Shown: piece by piece, positions 1 through 12,436 of the stretch
Layout of the letters: each line of letters starts with the position of its first letter
Numbering within the stretch: position 1 is the first letter of the stretch
Source: Microdochium bolleyi
Taxonomy: Eukaryota > Ascomycota > Sordariomycetes > Xylariales > Microdochiaceae
NCBI GenBank assembly: GCA_001566295.1
Contig: KQ964245.1
Span: forward strand, 2,795,524-2,859,523
Length of the DNA stretch: 64,000 nucleotides
Reading direction: 5' to 3'
Program-made: the position numbers and the translations under genes
Notes under the pieces: model-generated
What the model was told of the DNA's origin: nothing
Database searches by the model: none
Seen by the model: the letters and a program-made list of their open reading frames with translations, nothing else

Positions 1-432
1 TCGACGTGGAAGAACAAGCATGTATGGGAGTGGCACGCTTACAGCTTTACCGTGACTTTCTCGGTCAATTTCGACGACTGCAAGTTCCTCCAGAGCCAGT
101 ACGGCTTCTTCGACGGATTCGTCCTGGAGCAGGACAAACCATACACCGCACCACTGATGCTTTCCGAATTCGGCTTCGGTATGGCCGGAGGCCCCCGGCC
201 TGATGGTCTCTCGGATAAGGACGGCCGATACTTCGACTGCCTGAAGCAGTACGCAGTGGGGAATGATATGGAGTGGGCTATCTGGGCTCTGCAAGGCACG
301 TACTATATCCGAGAGGGTATCCTGGAATATGAAGACTCGTGGGGATATGTGAACGCAGATTGGACTGGCGTTCGCAATCCACAGATCGGTGAGCTTCTGG
401 GTCCTTTGTTCGCAGTCACCCAAGGACCATGA
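1..432 (+). CDS. Glycoside hydrolase family 5 (cellulase-like), 3' end only
   Basis: The reading frame is open from the first base and ends at TGA 430-432, so this is the last 143 codons of a longer protein. The segment LSEFGFG (Glu codon 166-168) matches the strand-7 catalytic nucleophile region of GH5 glycosidases. It is followed by ALQGTYYIREG and a DWTGVRNP segment, as in the last strands of the fungal GH5 TIM barrel. Members hydrolyse beta-linked glycans and are usually secreted, but the signal peptide and acid/base Glu lie off the left edge. The subfamily and substrate cannot be judged from this piece. The gene runs tail-to-tail with the Mediator-like gene. Confidence 0.75.
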   Translation, partial: STWKNKHVWEWHAYSFTVTFSVNFDDCKFLQSQYGFFDGFVLEQDKPYTAPLMLSEFGFGMAGGPRPDGLSDKDGRYFDCLKQYAVGNDMEWAIWALQGTYYIREGILEYEDSWGYVNADWTGVRNPQIGELLGPLFAVTQGP

Positions 433-703
433 TGAGGGAGGCACGGCCCTGGAGGTGAAGGTGGAGTGGGAACACCAAAGACCGCCAAGATTCCAGGTCT
501 CCTTTAAATACTTTACTGCTTGTGAATCGCAAAGCTTCCTCCCAAAGTGTCGCGTGCTTTGTCTTAGTCGTCTGAAAGCTCCACTGTTGATGCCTATATG
601 TTTTGCGAGCGTAAGCGGCAGCAGTGTTTCTCTCCCTCAATTGAATGTGCATATTGCTGCACGCGTCGCTCTTAGGTAGAGCACAGCCGGCCATTCTGTT
701 GAT

Positions 704-1975
704 TCAGTCCAGTCCAAAAAACGCGTTGTCGAATTGACCCATGCCGGAACTATCGCCGGTGTCAAGAAATAGGTCGTCGAATGTGCTGTCGTTGACTGTA
801 TCTGTTTCGAGATCGAGGTCGAGGTCCATATTGTCTGCTGTGCCGTCAAGATCGAAGACATTATCAATGTTCTTGGCCTCGTTCTGTCCGTCCTTGGCGG
901 TTTCCGTAGAGATTGACATATTCATGTCATTCGGCATCGACTCGAAGCTTGTCTCTGTCGAAAAGTCGCTCGGCGCGCCATTGTTGGTGAAGCCGCTGAG
1001 GTCAAAGGCTGGCATAGGTGCAGGTGGTGCGTTTTGCATGCCCGTGGTCGATGTGTCAAGTGAGAACTGCATATTCGTGAACTCTGGTGCTTCAGCTGCT
1101 ACTGCCCTGACACCAGATGTGCCGTTGTTGGAGAAATCGAGCATCTGCGTTGTCGAGGACTCATCGCCTTCTAGAGCTGTAGATTGTTTCGGTTCTGGCG
1201 GCACTCCGAGGGCCTGGCTTACGGCATCTGGGGCTTTGGAAGTGGCTGTAGCACTCGGAGATTTGCCAGTCCCAGCTTTGACTGCTGGCGGGGGCTCAAC
1301 GCTCGACTGCATAGGCGCTTTCGGGATCCCTTGTAGTGGATTGATGTCGTTGGATGTGAGATCCACAATGTCGGACGACATGTCCAGACCCATATCCGGA
1401 AAAGGAGCAACAGGAGCACTCTCATGCCCAGGAACGAAGGGTGGAGGGTTCATGGTATGTGCCGCCGCGGAAGGCAGGTCGAGGATTGGTGCCCCCATGA
1501 TGGCGGCTGGAGCAGCTTGCTCGTGCGTCGTCTGCTGCTCTTGTGGTTGCCGCTGAAGAGGCATGGGGGGAGGCGTTTGGGGCGATGGAGGCGCGCGTGC
1601 TGCTCGCAGTTTAGCGAGATCGCGGAGCAGGACAGCTTTCGCTCGCAACTGTGACAGTTTGTGAGCCATAGCAGTGACAACTGGTGATCTCGGAGCAGAT
1701 AAGCGTCGCCTCAACTTACGATTTCGCCTTCGATGTTGTCAAGGGCAAAGTGGTAGGTCTCGACGGACTCCTTTGATCTTTCACGAAGGGTGCTACTGAA
1801 GCGGCCGACGCCTCTCGAGCCATCGCTGATATTGGCTTTGAGTGCCTTGCCCAATTGGACGAGCTGCAATAGAGTCAGAAAGGTGGCACTTGGCTGGTGA
1901 GGACTGAGATATACTGACGACTTCCTGGAGCATCGAATCCAGGACGGACAGCGACTCGGCGCTGGATGTAGCCAT
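704..1975 (-). CDS. Mediator subunit 2-like fungal protein (tentative)
   Basis: The model has three exons, 1975-1919, 1863-1720 and 1648-704, giving 381 aa. The ATG at 1973-1975 is used because the longer open frame upstream starts only with GTG. Donors are GTCAGT and GTAAGT; acceptors are TTGCAG and CACAG. The N-terminal ~95 residues are helical and heptad-like (LVQLGKALKANI, AKAVLLRDLAKLR). The rest is low-complexity Pro/Ala/Ser/Asp sequence with an acidic tail rich in DLDLDLE and FDDLF. A short helical N-terminus plus an acidic disordered tail resembles fungal Med2 of the Mediator tail module, which would act in the nucleus at RNA polymerase II promoters. The assignment rests on architecture rather than a diagnostic motif; it could be another nuclear coiled-coil protein. 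Confidence 0.45.
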
Positions 1976-3370
1976 GTCAATGGAGTGGCTCACTGTGGAA
2001 CAGTGTACGCGTCCGCAAAAGACGAGGCTGGCAGGTGGTGACTGTGCGGAGAGATGTCTGCTGACGGCAATTGTCGCAGGGGCGCAGGTTGGGAAATGCT
2101 CGTCATGAGGCTTGAGATGTCAAACGGTCAGGTTGGCTTAAATTGTGCAGTGAGAGGTAGAGGCCCCACAAAGTCGGAGCCGCGTCCAGGACAACCTTGG
2201 GAGACCCTGCACCGCGACTGCCGCGCTAGACTAAACTTTGGAATGTCGGCGCCAGGCACCACCTGGGTGATTGACAGTCTACTCCGTAGGTCTGAGCTGC
2301 ATCCTTTAGAGCACTCAGCAGAGCATCAACCACCCAGCGGAGACGTGCTGGTGGAGGTGGGACCAGCGGGCGAATGGGAAGACAGGCGGGCCTCGAGGTG
2401 TCACACGTTGCTGTGATGAGCGTCTGCGCCTGATAGGCCACGCTGCGCACTTGCATGCAAGACCAACTGAGGCGGCCGACAGACAATGGCGTGGATGGAG
2501 CCTGCCCTGCGCCCGACCCCGCCCACCGGCTCCGCGCTGCTCCTCTCTAGCTGTCCTCAACTCGCCCCGGAAGACGGCCATGCAGATAATACTTTGAGCA
2601 TCCAAGGGTCAGCTTGTCTTGCATATAATACACCACCTTGTCCGCCTCGGATCCTGCACGCTCTCCATCAGAGCTTCCCCTTCCTGCCATTCCAATTCTG
2701 CTGCCGGGGGTCCTTGTCCGACCTGTACAGGTTTTTCCTTGTCACGTCTCCTTGCCCGTTCCGTCCGCCGTCCGTGCTTCTCCGCCTGTCCCTAATCAAA
2801 GCTCCCCTCCTGTGTTGCCGACAGCTGCCTCCTCGCGCGGCCCTCTCATCTCCAGCTCCCCGGCCTCGCCACGCTCGACGACAACGACGACGGCGACGAC
2901 AGCATCTCTCAGAGCCGCCATCTTGCACTCTCGCAGGCCCTCTTCCGTCGTGTCTTTGCATTCGATATCCTGCAGCTTGCCTTGTTGTCTGCTTTGCCAT
3001 CTCGGTACGTTCAGACCGCCTCCTCACCACCCACTGTCAGCCCCCTGGCCGCCCTGGAGAAGCTCTTGCGCCTGTCTGCGATTCTCCTCGCCCTCACATG
3101 CCCGCTTGTGCCCGCTTGTGCCCGCTTGTGCCCGCTTGTGCGGCTCTGTCGCGGCGAAGACTTGAGCGCTCGTGGGCGCCCAGTTATGCGACCTGAATCG
3201 CCTGCAGCTGCAGCCTCGCTAACATCACTCTTCGTCGACTCGCAGGTCCCTGAGACAGCCGCGGACCCTTCAGCCACCCCGCGCCCCCCCCCTGATCCTC
3301 GCGTCCCCCACCTTGCTCGGCGACGACCCTTTCTCGACTGTCCACACTGACTGCTCCTTCGAGATACGCC
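1976..3370. other. Intergenic, divergent promoters and pyrimidine-rich leader
   Basis: This interval separates two divergent genes. From about 2630 to 3370 the + strand is strongly C/T-rich, typical of a fungal promoter and 5' UTR, and it includes a perfect 4 x 10 bp tandem repeat. Long open frames here on both strands are compositional and have no recognisable protein content. Confidence 0.6.
3101..3140. repeat. Perfect 4 x 10-bp tandem repeat in the PUB1 leader
   Basis: The decamer CCCGCTTGTG occurs four times head-to-tail with no mismatch, about 230 bp upstream of the PUB1 start codon. It probably lies in the promoter or 5' UTR. The copy number could vary between isolates. Confidence 0.95.
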
Positions 3371-5092
3371 ATGTCTGACAACGGTCCCAACTCGGCTGGC
3401 GCTCAGATGCCACCCTCGCAGGCCGGCTCGGGCGCCCCGGGCTTTGATGGCGGTCAGAACGGACAAGGCAATCCAGGAGGTCACATGCCGCCTCCGCCTC
3501 TCCATATTCCGCCAAACACCAACCCTATCCCGACGGCCATCACGTCCCCTCTGTCGGCTGTAGACCAGGGCATCCTTTCGCCAAACGGCACCTCCTTCGC
3601 CCGCCGTGCTGCGCCCGAGCCTAATAAGCGAGCGCTCTACGTCGGTGGCTTAGACCCGCGTGTTACCGAGGACGTTTTGCGCCAGATCTTCGAGACCACT
3701 GGCCACGTTCAGAACGTCAAAATCATTCCCGACAAGAACGTATGTGTTGCGACACCTTGGTACTTTGAAGGGTCCTTGCGTTTGGACCGTGGTGTGCAGT
3801 CATGGGCTAACTCGGGCATCTTTGTAGGCGAAAGGCTTCAACTATGGCTTTGTCGAGTACGATGACCCTGGTGCAGCCGAACGTGCCATGGCGACTCTGA
3901 ATGGGCGCCGAGTCCACCAAGTTGTATGTCTTCCCAATCCGGCGAGCTACGTGCCTGGTTATCATACTCATGTCATCTCTATAACAGGAAATTCGTGTAA
4001 ACTGGGCTTATCAATCCAACACGACGAACAAGGAAGACACATCTGGCCACTTCCACATCTTCGTGGGCGACTTGTCGAACGAAGTCAACGACGACATCCT
4101 CTTGCAGGCATTCTGCGCTTTTGGTACGATCTCCGAAGCTCGTGTTATGTGGGACATGAAGACTGGCCGGACTCGTGGCTACGGCTTCGTGGCTTTCCGC
4201 GACCGTGGCGATGCTGAGAAAGCACTGAGCTCCATGGACGGCGAGTGGCTGGGCTCTCGAGCTATCCGCTGCAATTGGGCCAACCAGAAGGGCCAGCCTT
4301 CCATCGCCCAGCAACAAGCCATGTCTGCCATGGGCATGACTCCGACCACGCCGTATGGCCACCATCACTTCCCCACTCACGGTGTTCAGAGCTACGATAT
4401 GATCGTCAGCCAGACGCCTGCATGGCAGACGACCTGTTATGTCGGCAACTTGACGCCATACACCACTGCTCAGGATCTGGTGCCGCTGTTCCAGAACTTT
4501 GGTTATGTGATCGAGTCCCGCTTCCAGGCCGATCGAGGCTTCGCATTCATCAAAATGGACAGCCACGAGAACGCCGCAATGGCCATCTGCCAGCTGAATG
4601 GCTACCAAGTGAATGGTCGCCCCCTCAAGTGCAGCGTAAGTCGAGCGTCCATGAACAGTAACGAGACGTAATACTGACCAAGTCGTAAAACCTCGATCAG
4701 TGGGGCAAAGACAAAACGCCTAATGCTCAGGGTGGGTTCGATCCCAACCAGCAGGCCTTCAGTCCTCAAAGTGCCCAGCCCAACTCTGCGTACCCCGGTT
4801 CGCCTTCCACGTTCTTTTCCCAGCATAGTGGTAAGCATGCACGGTCTCTGCTGTCATGGCGTCGCGGACGCAGGTACTAATTGTCGCAATGTGCTCAGGT
4901 CAATACGGTGGCCAGCAGCAAGGCTTTGGCGGCCCATCTGCCCAGTCACCTGCTGGATATGGTGCTCAGGCTATAGGCTACGGTGGCCCTCCAAGTGCCG
5001 GTGGCTATGGCCGTGGCCAGCAACAGAACCAGCAGTGGAGTCCGGCCCCGAACCAGAACTTCAACAATGGCTACAGTGGTTACCAGGGCTAG
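3371..5092 (+). CDS. PUB1: PUB1/TIA-1-type RNA-binding protein with three RRMs
   Basis: Five exons (3371-3739, 3828-3923, 3988-4635, 4701-4830, 4899-5092) encode 478 aa. Introns are of ordinary GTATGT/GTAAGT type. RRM1 starts near residue 86 (RALYVGGLDP, then GFNYGFVEY across intron 1), RRM2 near 176 (HIFVGDLSN, GYGFVAFRD) and RRM3 near 303 (TCYVGNLTPY, RGFAFIKMD). The C-terminus is a Gly/Gln/Tyr-rich low-complexity tail. Three RRMs followed by a prion-like Q/G tail is the PUB1/TIA-1 layout. These proteins bind U-rich mRNA, influence splicing and mRNA stability, and enter stress granules. The exon 2/3 join QVEIRVNWA restores the RNP1-proximal strand of RRM1, which supports the donor chosen at 3924. 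Confidence 0.93.
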
Positions 5093-7472
5093 GCCACCTG
5101 CATACTCATCTGCATTGGCACGCCCCTTGCGGATTTCATAGCTCATCAATTAACGACGTCTACGATACAAACACCAGATTCGACAAACAGCATTGCAGCA
5201 GGTAACAACTTGTCCTTTCCGATGGCAGTCCCTGGATAGTGGAGAGATCAAAGAAGCCAAAATGATCACGTGCCCCGGATGAGTCTCTTGTCATTTCTTC
5301 TCTCAACCATTTTCTCTAGGAAATATCTGCGTTTGTACCTGATGTTCTTGGTCAGCCTTGGCCTTCTGATCGTTTTGTTCTTCTGAGTCCGATTTCATGA
5401 AGTTGCAAAAGTTTATATTCTTACTCTTCGATCTCTTCTCATTCTCTCTCTCGTAACCTCTTTGATACCTCTCTGAGCGTCTGTTTTGGAATCACCATCC
5501 TTCTCCTTCCGACATGTCACGTCTCCCGAGGCGGAATACTGAAGCCAGATGCACAAGCCAGCTTCTGGCTCTTCCTCATGTCTCTCCCTCGCATCGTTGA
5601 CCCTCTATACCGTGCGTTGTCAATTTTCTTGATTGGCGATCCAGACCTCGACGTCTGAGTACGTCTGACGATCTATGCTATTACGACGAAACGTCTCCCG
5701 CACATTTCACCTCCCACTCGTCGTTGTGCCCAGCAGGTTTGGACACATTGTGGCGTAGATATAAAGAGCAACATGCACAGACATTGCTTCTGGGTACCAC
5801 AACGCCAGGGTTGCAAACCTCCCACATGATATGGAAGTACGCGGTTCAATTGCGCAATATCGTGCCGATGAAGTATATCAGTGTCCTGCTCAAAGTCGTG
5901 CCAGGTCTCTTGAGAGCCACTACCATAATAGAACAAGTTGCCATTGCACAGCCGCCAGAATCATCCGACACAATAATTGCTCAACTCTTCTTCCTTCAAA
6001 ATGTTGGATGCTCAACCAACACGCGCAGCTATGTTATGGAATTGCGACCAGTTCCATGAAAGCAGACGGAGGAAAATGGACGCGAATGTATGCGCCCCAG
6101 CAATACACGTATGCGTCAATCTTGGACCACGGCACTTCTCAAGAAGCCTCGTTTTTTCTGGGTCTGGTCTCATTGGGCGCAGCGCAATCAGAACCACGAG
6201 CCCAGAGTGGCAGGACAGGGAAGACCATGGCTCGCAGTGTTCCAAGATTAATGAGCTGGAGTCGCAGTGGGTTACGGATGGGGGTTGACGGCACAGGGGA
6301 CCTGGTCGTCCTGGCGTCATTGGCACCTGCTTCCGGGTTGGGGCCGCCAGGGCCTGAGGATTCGTGCCCAACTCATGATAGAGGCTGGAGCGTATTGATC
6401 TTAACCGAAGGCAGTCTGTCGCTCCTTGTCTTGCCTCGGGAGCGCCATTGGGAGTCGCAGAATTACCCCTGGAAAATGTCTCTGATGGCTTCTTGCTCAG
6501 GAAAAGTTCGCAGGGGAGGGGGCAGTGCGGGTGCTGCAAGCAGCCATGGATGCAGGCCGGCGGCTACAACAGAGGCGGCCCCAAGCCACCTTGGGCGGCG
6601 GCACAGCAGTGATCGGTGCTGGCTGGAAAGTGTCAGCTCAGAGCCGTCCCAGCTGCGTCGGTTTACTTTTACGATGGCCGGGAGCTGTGACCGTCTTGTA
6701 TCAGTCTTAGCGACCCGACCGTGCTAATTTAGAGTTGTGTCGTAGTCAGGTGTACTCCGTGTAGGTATACATAGCACCAAAGCGCGCCCCTCGTCGGTTC
6801 CGTTACCTCCACACTTTTTCGCTGCCCGCGACCAGACGAACAGACCAAGACGTACCCACCCCTCCCAGTCATAGCCGGGTCGCGTCCGCCAGCCCACTCG
6901 AGTCCACCCTGCCCTGCCCAACTGCCTCATCGCCCGCCCGAGCTGTCTCCAAGCTGCTGTCACCCATCTCTTCTGCGAGTCCTCCCCTCAACCCTCCTGC
7001 TCCTCATCATGAATCCCTAAGCCACACGCACCCTCGACCACTTCGCCAGTCCGGCCGTTCGCGCTCTTCGTCGCGTCGCCTCGCTCGGCGCCCAGGGTGC
7101 TGCTGCACGCCCCCTCTGTGAGCTCCTGCGCCCTCCCCTCGACCTGTCGAAACCCTCTACGTAGCTGCTGTCCAGATCGCCCGTACTCTCCAGCTGCCCG
7201 CACCCGCGTCAACCCACGTCGACTCACGACAAAGACCGTCATCGCAAGCTGCCTCCCGCAGTCCCGTTGACGGCAATCTCCCCAGGTCCTAAACTGCCTC
7301 TCGGATTGTTGGCACCACCACTAAGTCTGTGCCCTCCAACGACAGGCTCTATACAAGTACTTAAAGGCCGCGGTGAAATACACCCATCGCCACGCCTCCA
7401 CCCATTCGCGAGTTTGATTGCTGTCCCGACAGTCTTGTCGCATCATCCTCGGCCGTGAGCTGCTAGTCCGCC
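5093..7472. other. 2.4-kb intergenic region upstream of YAK1
   Basis: This interval lies between two co-directional genes. The proximal part is the PUB1 3' flank (AT-richer, 5140-5480). From about 6780 to 7470 the + strand becomes C-rich with little purine, as in a long 5' leader. A 298-codon open frame at 5831-6727 has Ser/Arg/Cys-biased composition and no family motif, so it is not called. No tRNA or transposon was seen. Confidence 0.6.
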
Positions 7473-10366
7473 ATGGATCAGTGGCAGGGCTATCAAGATC
7501 CCGCAGGCGGGTCAAGGCGATACAACGGGAGTAACCAAGGCACGCCTCAGCGCGAGTACAGCCAGCAGCCTCCTGCCGGCTACAAGTACGACCAATACCA
7601 GAATGCCGCCAACCCGCTCTCTTCACCTACCAGCGCAGCCTCCTCCCAGGTCCGTGATGGCAATGGTGATATTCCCATGCACGATGCGCACGACCCTTAC
7701 GGCGCTACCAAATATCCCATCCGACCGCACCACCAGTCGCACCTCTCCGGCAGTCGAGCCTCGACCCTCCACTCTCCGCAGGAGCCTTCTGCTGCTGCGC
7801 AGCGATACTCCCCGATGGAAGTGCTCTCCCCAAACTCGCCATACGGCTCAAAGGGCCAAGCGGGCCAGGGCCAATACTCGACACCACACAGTCAACGGCA
7901 GTCGCCCACCCGCGCAGAGTACCAGTCTCAAAGTCCCTACTATGGCAGTCGTCAGGCTCCTCAACTTCCGCCGCTCTCACCCTACTCTAGTGGCCAGGAT
8001 GGTTTCGCTTCTGCGGTAATGGGCTCAGGCGGCCTGGACGGTGGTTTCATGAATGAGCTCAATCCGACCAGGCATGTCATGCAGCCGCCTCCAGAGAAGC
8101 GTCCAGTCCCGCAGTTCAAGAAGGTTGCTGCGCTGTCCGAGCTGCGGCCCCGCGTAAACACCCAACCACCTTTTCGGCGTGCCAATCCAGAGGGAGGATT
8201 CATAAGTGTACGTTGGACGCATCATTGATCATCTACGTCGTGGGGTATGTCTAACATCACTCATTGCAGCCGCTCCAAGCGTTGACGTGTCATCTGCCTT
8301 CAACCTACCGCATTTGCAATCCGAACTTCAAGTATGAGTCCTCCCGCAACCCACGGAGAGTCTTGACGAAGCCAAGCAAGGGTACAAAGAACGATGGCTA
8401 TGACAATGAGGATAGTGACTATATCCTCTACGTGAACGATATTCTTGGGTCGGAGGAAGCTGGCCACAAGTATGGCAATCTGTGCTCCTGCGATTGGCCA
8501 TGAGGCCCGAAGACTTCTATGCTAACATAATATACAGGAACCGCTATCTTATCCTTGACGTTCTTGGCCAGGGCACGTTTGGACAGGTTGTCAAGTGCCA
8601 GAACCTGAAGACACAAGAAGTTGTAGCTGTCAAAGTCATCAAGAACCGCACAGCCTACTTCAATCAGAGTATGATGGAAGTGTCTGTTCTTGACCTGGTG
8701 CGTCACATCTTCACGGCGCGCCCTCCCAGTCTTGCCTCACTGACATCGAGCCACAGTTGAATACAAAGCTAGACAAAAATGATGACCACCACTTGCTCAG
8801 GCTCAAGGACACGTTCATCCATCGTCAGCATCTCTGCTTGGTTTTCGAGCTTCTCAGTGTCAATCTGTATGAGCTCATCAAACAAAACCAATTCCGCGGT
8901 CTTAGCACGACCCTTGTTAGGGTCTTCGCCCAGCAGTTGCTCAACGGTCTCGCGCTCCTGAACAAGGCGCGTCTCATACACTGCGATTTGAAACCCGAGA
9001 ACATTCTTCTCAAGAACCTGGAGAGCCCAATCATCAAGATCATCGATTTTGGTTCGGCGTGCGATGAGCGCCAAACTGTATACACGTATATCCAGTCGCG
9101 CTTCTACCGGTCCCCAGAGGTGTTGCTCGGATTACCATACTCATCAGCCATCGATATGTGGTCTCTCGGATGCATCGTGGTCGAACTGTTCCTGGGTTTA
9201 CCTCTCTTTCCTGGATCATCGGAATACAATCAGGTGTCAAGGATCAATGAGATGCTAGGCAACCCTCCCAACTGGATGATCGAGGTCGGTAAACAGTCGG
9301 GCGACTTCTTTGAAAAGAGGCAAGACGAGTTTGGCCGCAAAACCTACCATCTGAAGAGCATGGAGCAGTACTCAAGAGAGCGCGGCACCAAAGAGCAGCC
9401 CAGCAAGAAGTACTTCCAGGCGAACACTCTCCCCGAAATCATCAAGTCCTATCCCATGCCTCGCAAGAACATGAAACAGAGCGAGATCGATCGCGGTGAG
9501 TCAATCTTGGGCGTTGGAGACAGTCGAGGTTGTGCGCATCTACTAATACCTGGTCGGATCTAGAAATGAACAATCGGGTTGCCTTCATCGATTTTGTCCG
9601 GGGACTCCTCACAATCAGTCCATTGGAGAGGTGGTCTCCGCAACAAGCCAAGTTGCATCCGTTCATAACACAGCAAAAGTTTACTGGACCTTTTGTACCG
9701 CCCATGAATCTGAAGGCCAGTTCACTCAATCGCACCCCAGCGCCTGGTACACAGCAGCAGCAGCAAGCTGCAGAGCTTAGCAAGCAGAGGGCTCAGGCGG
9801 CGCAAGCGCAGGCCCAGGCTGCAGTGCAGGGAGCTTACGCGATGCAGGCGAACCAGTACCCACCAGCACCGCACGCCCAGAACCCCATGTATCCCAACAA
9901 CGGAGTGTATTCACCAAGCGGGAGCCATTCAGGCGCTCCACCCGCATATGGAACACAGCAGCCTTCGTACAATCAGATGGGCATGGCTCAACCACCAGCT
10001 CAAATGCCGGCTGCCAATTACCCTGGCGCAGCGCAACAAAACCTGTATCAGCAAGCCACTGTACGAGCAGGTCGACAACGCGCTTCTACCATGGACCAGC
10101 AGCAGAGCGGCATCCCGGCGGCCATACAAAGAGTTGCCAGTCATTTGGATCCGAGCCAGCCGATTCGGCTACAGCCCAGTCCGGCATACTACCCACCACC
10201 ATCGGAAGGTGGTCTAGGGCTGGGAGATACTAGTTCTGGCAGAGTAGCTGGCAGGAGGGACAGCAGAGCACAAAGAGGTGGCGCCAGAGGCAACAGAGAT
10301 TTCATCCGGAACCTCGAAGAGCGGACTCTTGAGGAGGGTTACAACGGGCAAAATCCGTGGCACTGA
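7473..10366 (+). CDS. YAK1: Dual-specificity kinase YAK1 (DYRK family)
   Basis: Five exons (7473-8207, 8270-8469, 8538-8697, 8757-9495, 9564-10366) give 878 aa. The first ~300 residues are a Gln/Pro/Ser-rich disordered arm. The kinase domain then spans about 314-646: glycine loop GQGTFGQVV, lysine in VAVKVIK, catalytic loop HCDLKPEN (near 441), IDFGSACDE, and activation loop TVYTYIQSRFYRSPE with the YxY pair that DYRK kinases autophosphorylate. SSAIDMWSLGCIV and HPFIT close the C-lobe. The tail contains a poly-Gln stretch. YAK1 is a growth-restraining, glucose- and PKA-regulated kinase that moves between cytosol and nucleus. All splice junctions fall where the conserved domain stays continuous, so the model is secure. 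Confidence 0.96.
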
Positions 10367-11206
10367 TGGCATCACATATGCTTAGCATACAAGACTACCA
10401 CGTCCGGCTTGAGCCTTGTCATCCTTTGATGATACGAAACTACCGGACGACCCACCAGCCCATCTACTGAAGCCGGATGATGAGTGGCTCAGCGATCACG
10501 GGTGGCAAAACCCATTTCGTACTTTTGAGGCAGACCCTCTGGGGGTAAATACCGCGTACTTTATGAGGAGTCATGATCAGGGTCGAGGCATTTCACATTC
10601 AGACGATTCGACTTTATGCCCTGTAAAGGAGTGGCCAGGCAGGTATCGGGTTCAATCTTTCACGCTCTCGTGGTCAGCGGTTCATGAGGCAAGGTGGATG
10701 GACTGGGGAGCGTCCCCGTAGATACTACATGGACAATGACCAGGCATCTTTTCTTTCTCGCATTCGTAGTTTCTTTTGTCTAGAGGAATGGCGGCTGGCT
10801 AGGTCAATTTTTGGAGACTCTCCGTTCCAAGTTTCGGAGTGGGGTGAAGCTTGAAATCCACTTCAAGATCAACTGAGTAGACGATACTCGCATTGGCATA
10901 GGCACGGATTAATGCCTGTATAACTGAACATAATCTGGTATATGGCGAGGATCCTGACACTTGAAGGGCTTGAGTCTTGTCCAGTGCAGACGCTGCTCAA
11001 CATGACCAGTTGTCATCAGCTTTCCACCAAGGTAAAGGCTCAGTGCAAGAACACGCAGTCTTGGTGTTGAGCGCATGTCGCAGCAGCACAGTCTGTCCTA
11101 GTCCTTCGTCTACCACTAGATGGCGAGAAGCATCCGCAAGATCAGTCTTACAAGGCAGACATGGAAGTTGCGTTTACTCGGAGAAAATGATTACACCTGA
11201 CATCAA
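10367..11206. other. Tail-to-tail intergenic region
   Basis: This is the 3' flanks of YAK1 and the RRM gene. Short open frames here begin with non-ATG codons or have no family features. No RNA gene was recognised. Confidence 0.6.
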
Positions 11207-12436
11207 TCATCTACCTGCGCCTTCCCGCGGTCGAAAACCTCTGCCTCGTCTCGAAGTCCCACCGTTGTTCTGGCTTTCACGGACGAGGGTGTCACTATAC
11301 AGCCCTTCACTGGCGTTATTGGCTCTGCCAGCGTTCTGAATGCCCGGCCTCGAGCTGTAAGACAAGCTTGTGTCCATGGGGTCATCGAAGCCCAAAGAGC
11401 CGTCCACAAGATTCCCATTGCTACGTGATGAGCGTGGCGCAGAAGGTGCCGCACCGGGCGTGGGGTGATAAAGGGCGCCGGGTTTCGGATAAACGTGGAG
11501 CGTCCTGCCGTCGGCCTGTACAAAGACATGTTAGCGACATATTCTTCACATTGGCAGTTTTCCATCAACGGGGTCAGTGGGTTGGTTCTGTGCTGAATAC
11601 TGACATTCTGGTTGTTGAACGTCTGAATTGCCCGCTCTGCGCCGTCCCTGTTCTCGAACACTATCTCGGCGATGACTATAGGATGCGTCTTGATGAGCCG
11701 GCATGCTGTGATGAGCCCGCCGACTGGGGTCATGGCGCTCTCTATATCGGCTGCCGTCGTTCCTGGGGCAAAGTTTTGCGCCATGATTGTAAAAGGGCCG
11801 GCGAGGCCTCTGATAGTCATGCCCTGCCCTTGTCGTTGGTTGGTTTGCTGTTGTGCAGCATTTGACGTGGATCGGCTATACGCATCAGCAAGCTTTGCTG
11901 CGCGGTTCTGTCGCGGCTGAACCGGCTGCTTTGGAACAGCATTTCCGGGCGCGTGTATTCTGGCAGCCAGCGAGTTTGGTGGTGGCTGCTTCGCTTTGTC
12001 GTAGGACTTGTGTAGATCATGGGTCCAGTCGCCATTGACATTGCTGGAAGGGGCGCGTGCCGCGGAAGATCCTCGCTAAGTGCCAAGTCTGCATTAGGTC
12101 TGGAACAGGAAGCATATGCAAGCCAGAAGTGCTTCGTAAAGTGTAGAGGCCTGTGTTTTCTGGGCCCTGGGATGTGCAGTTCTCTGCGCTCTTACCTTCT
12201 TGACTCCGACACGACTGGCCAGCGAACCTGCGCCGGGGCTCGATGTTCTAGTTGGTGTGCTTGATCGTCTGCCAGAATCGCGATTGAAGATACGCGCTGC
12301 AAGAGCCTCATTCTTCTTGCGCTCGCGGCCTGTGGTCGAATCAGTGTTGGTTCTCTGGAAGTGGCGCGCATGAATATGACGACGAACCGGCATCGATAAT
12401 CTTGTCGAACTCGACAGCGTGCTTCGGGGCCGCCAT
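11207..12436 (-). CDS. Single-RRM nuclear protein, uncharacterised
   Basis: Four exons (12436-12388, 12329-12196, 12075-11605, 11515-11207) encode 320 aa. The start MAAPKHAVEFDKII and first intron (donor GTTCGT, acceptor CCACAG) join to GRERKKNEALAARIF. A basic, Pro/Gln-rich linker precedes one RRM at about 160-240: FTIMAQNFAPGTTAADIESAM as RNP2 side, then VIAEIVFENRDGAERAIQTFN and, after intron 3, ADGRTLHVYP. The C-terminus ends in Arg/Gly (SRRGRGFRPREGAGR), an RGG-like tail. One central RRM flanked by basic RG-rich arms resembles mRNA export adaptors of the ALY/Yra1 group, but the linkers do not let me assign it. Divergent from RPL2 across 622 bp. Confidence 0.8.

Noticed and set aside
741..1556. 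271-codon plus-strand frame
   Set aside because: It is the antisense shadow of the Mediator-like gene, whose spliced minus-strand model has proper splice sites and a continuous helical domain.
2486..3196. 236-codon open frame in the PUB1 upstream region
   Set aside because: The Pro/Cys/Arg-rich translation results from C/T-rich DNA and a 10-bp tandem repeat; frames are open on both strands.
5831..6727. 298-codon open frame upstream of YAK1
   Set aside because: It starts with ATG but has Ser/Arg/Cys-biased, motif-free composition, overlaps open frames on both strands, and lies in a region of leader-like composition.
10416..10721. 101-codon frame after YAK1
   Set aside because: It begins with TTG, has no motif, and lies in the expected YAK1 3' untranslated region.
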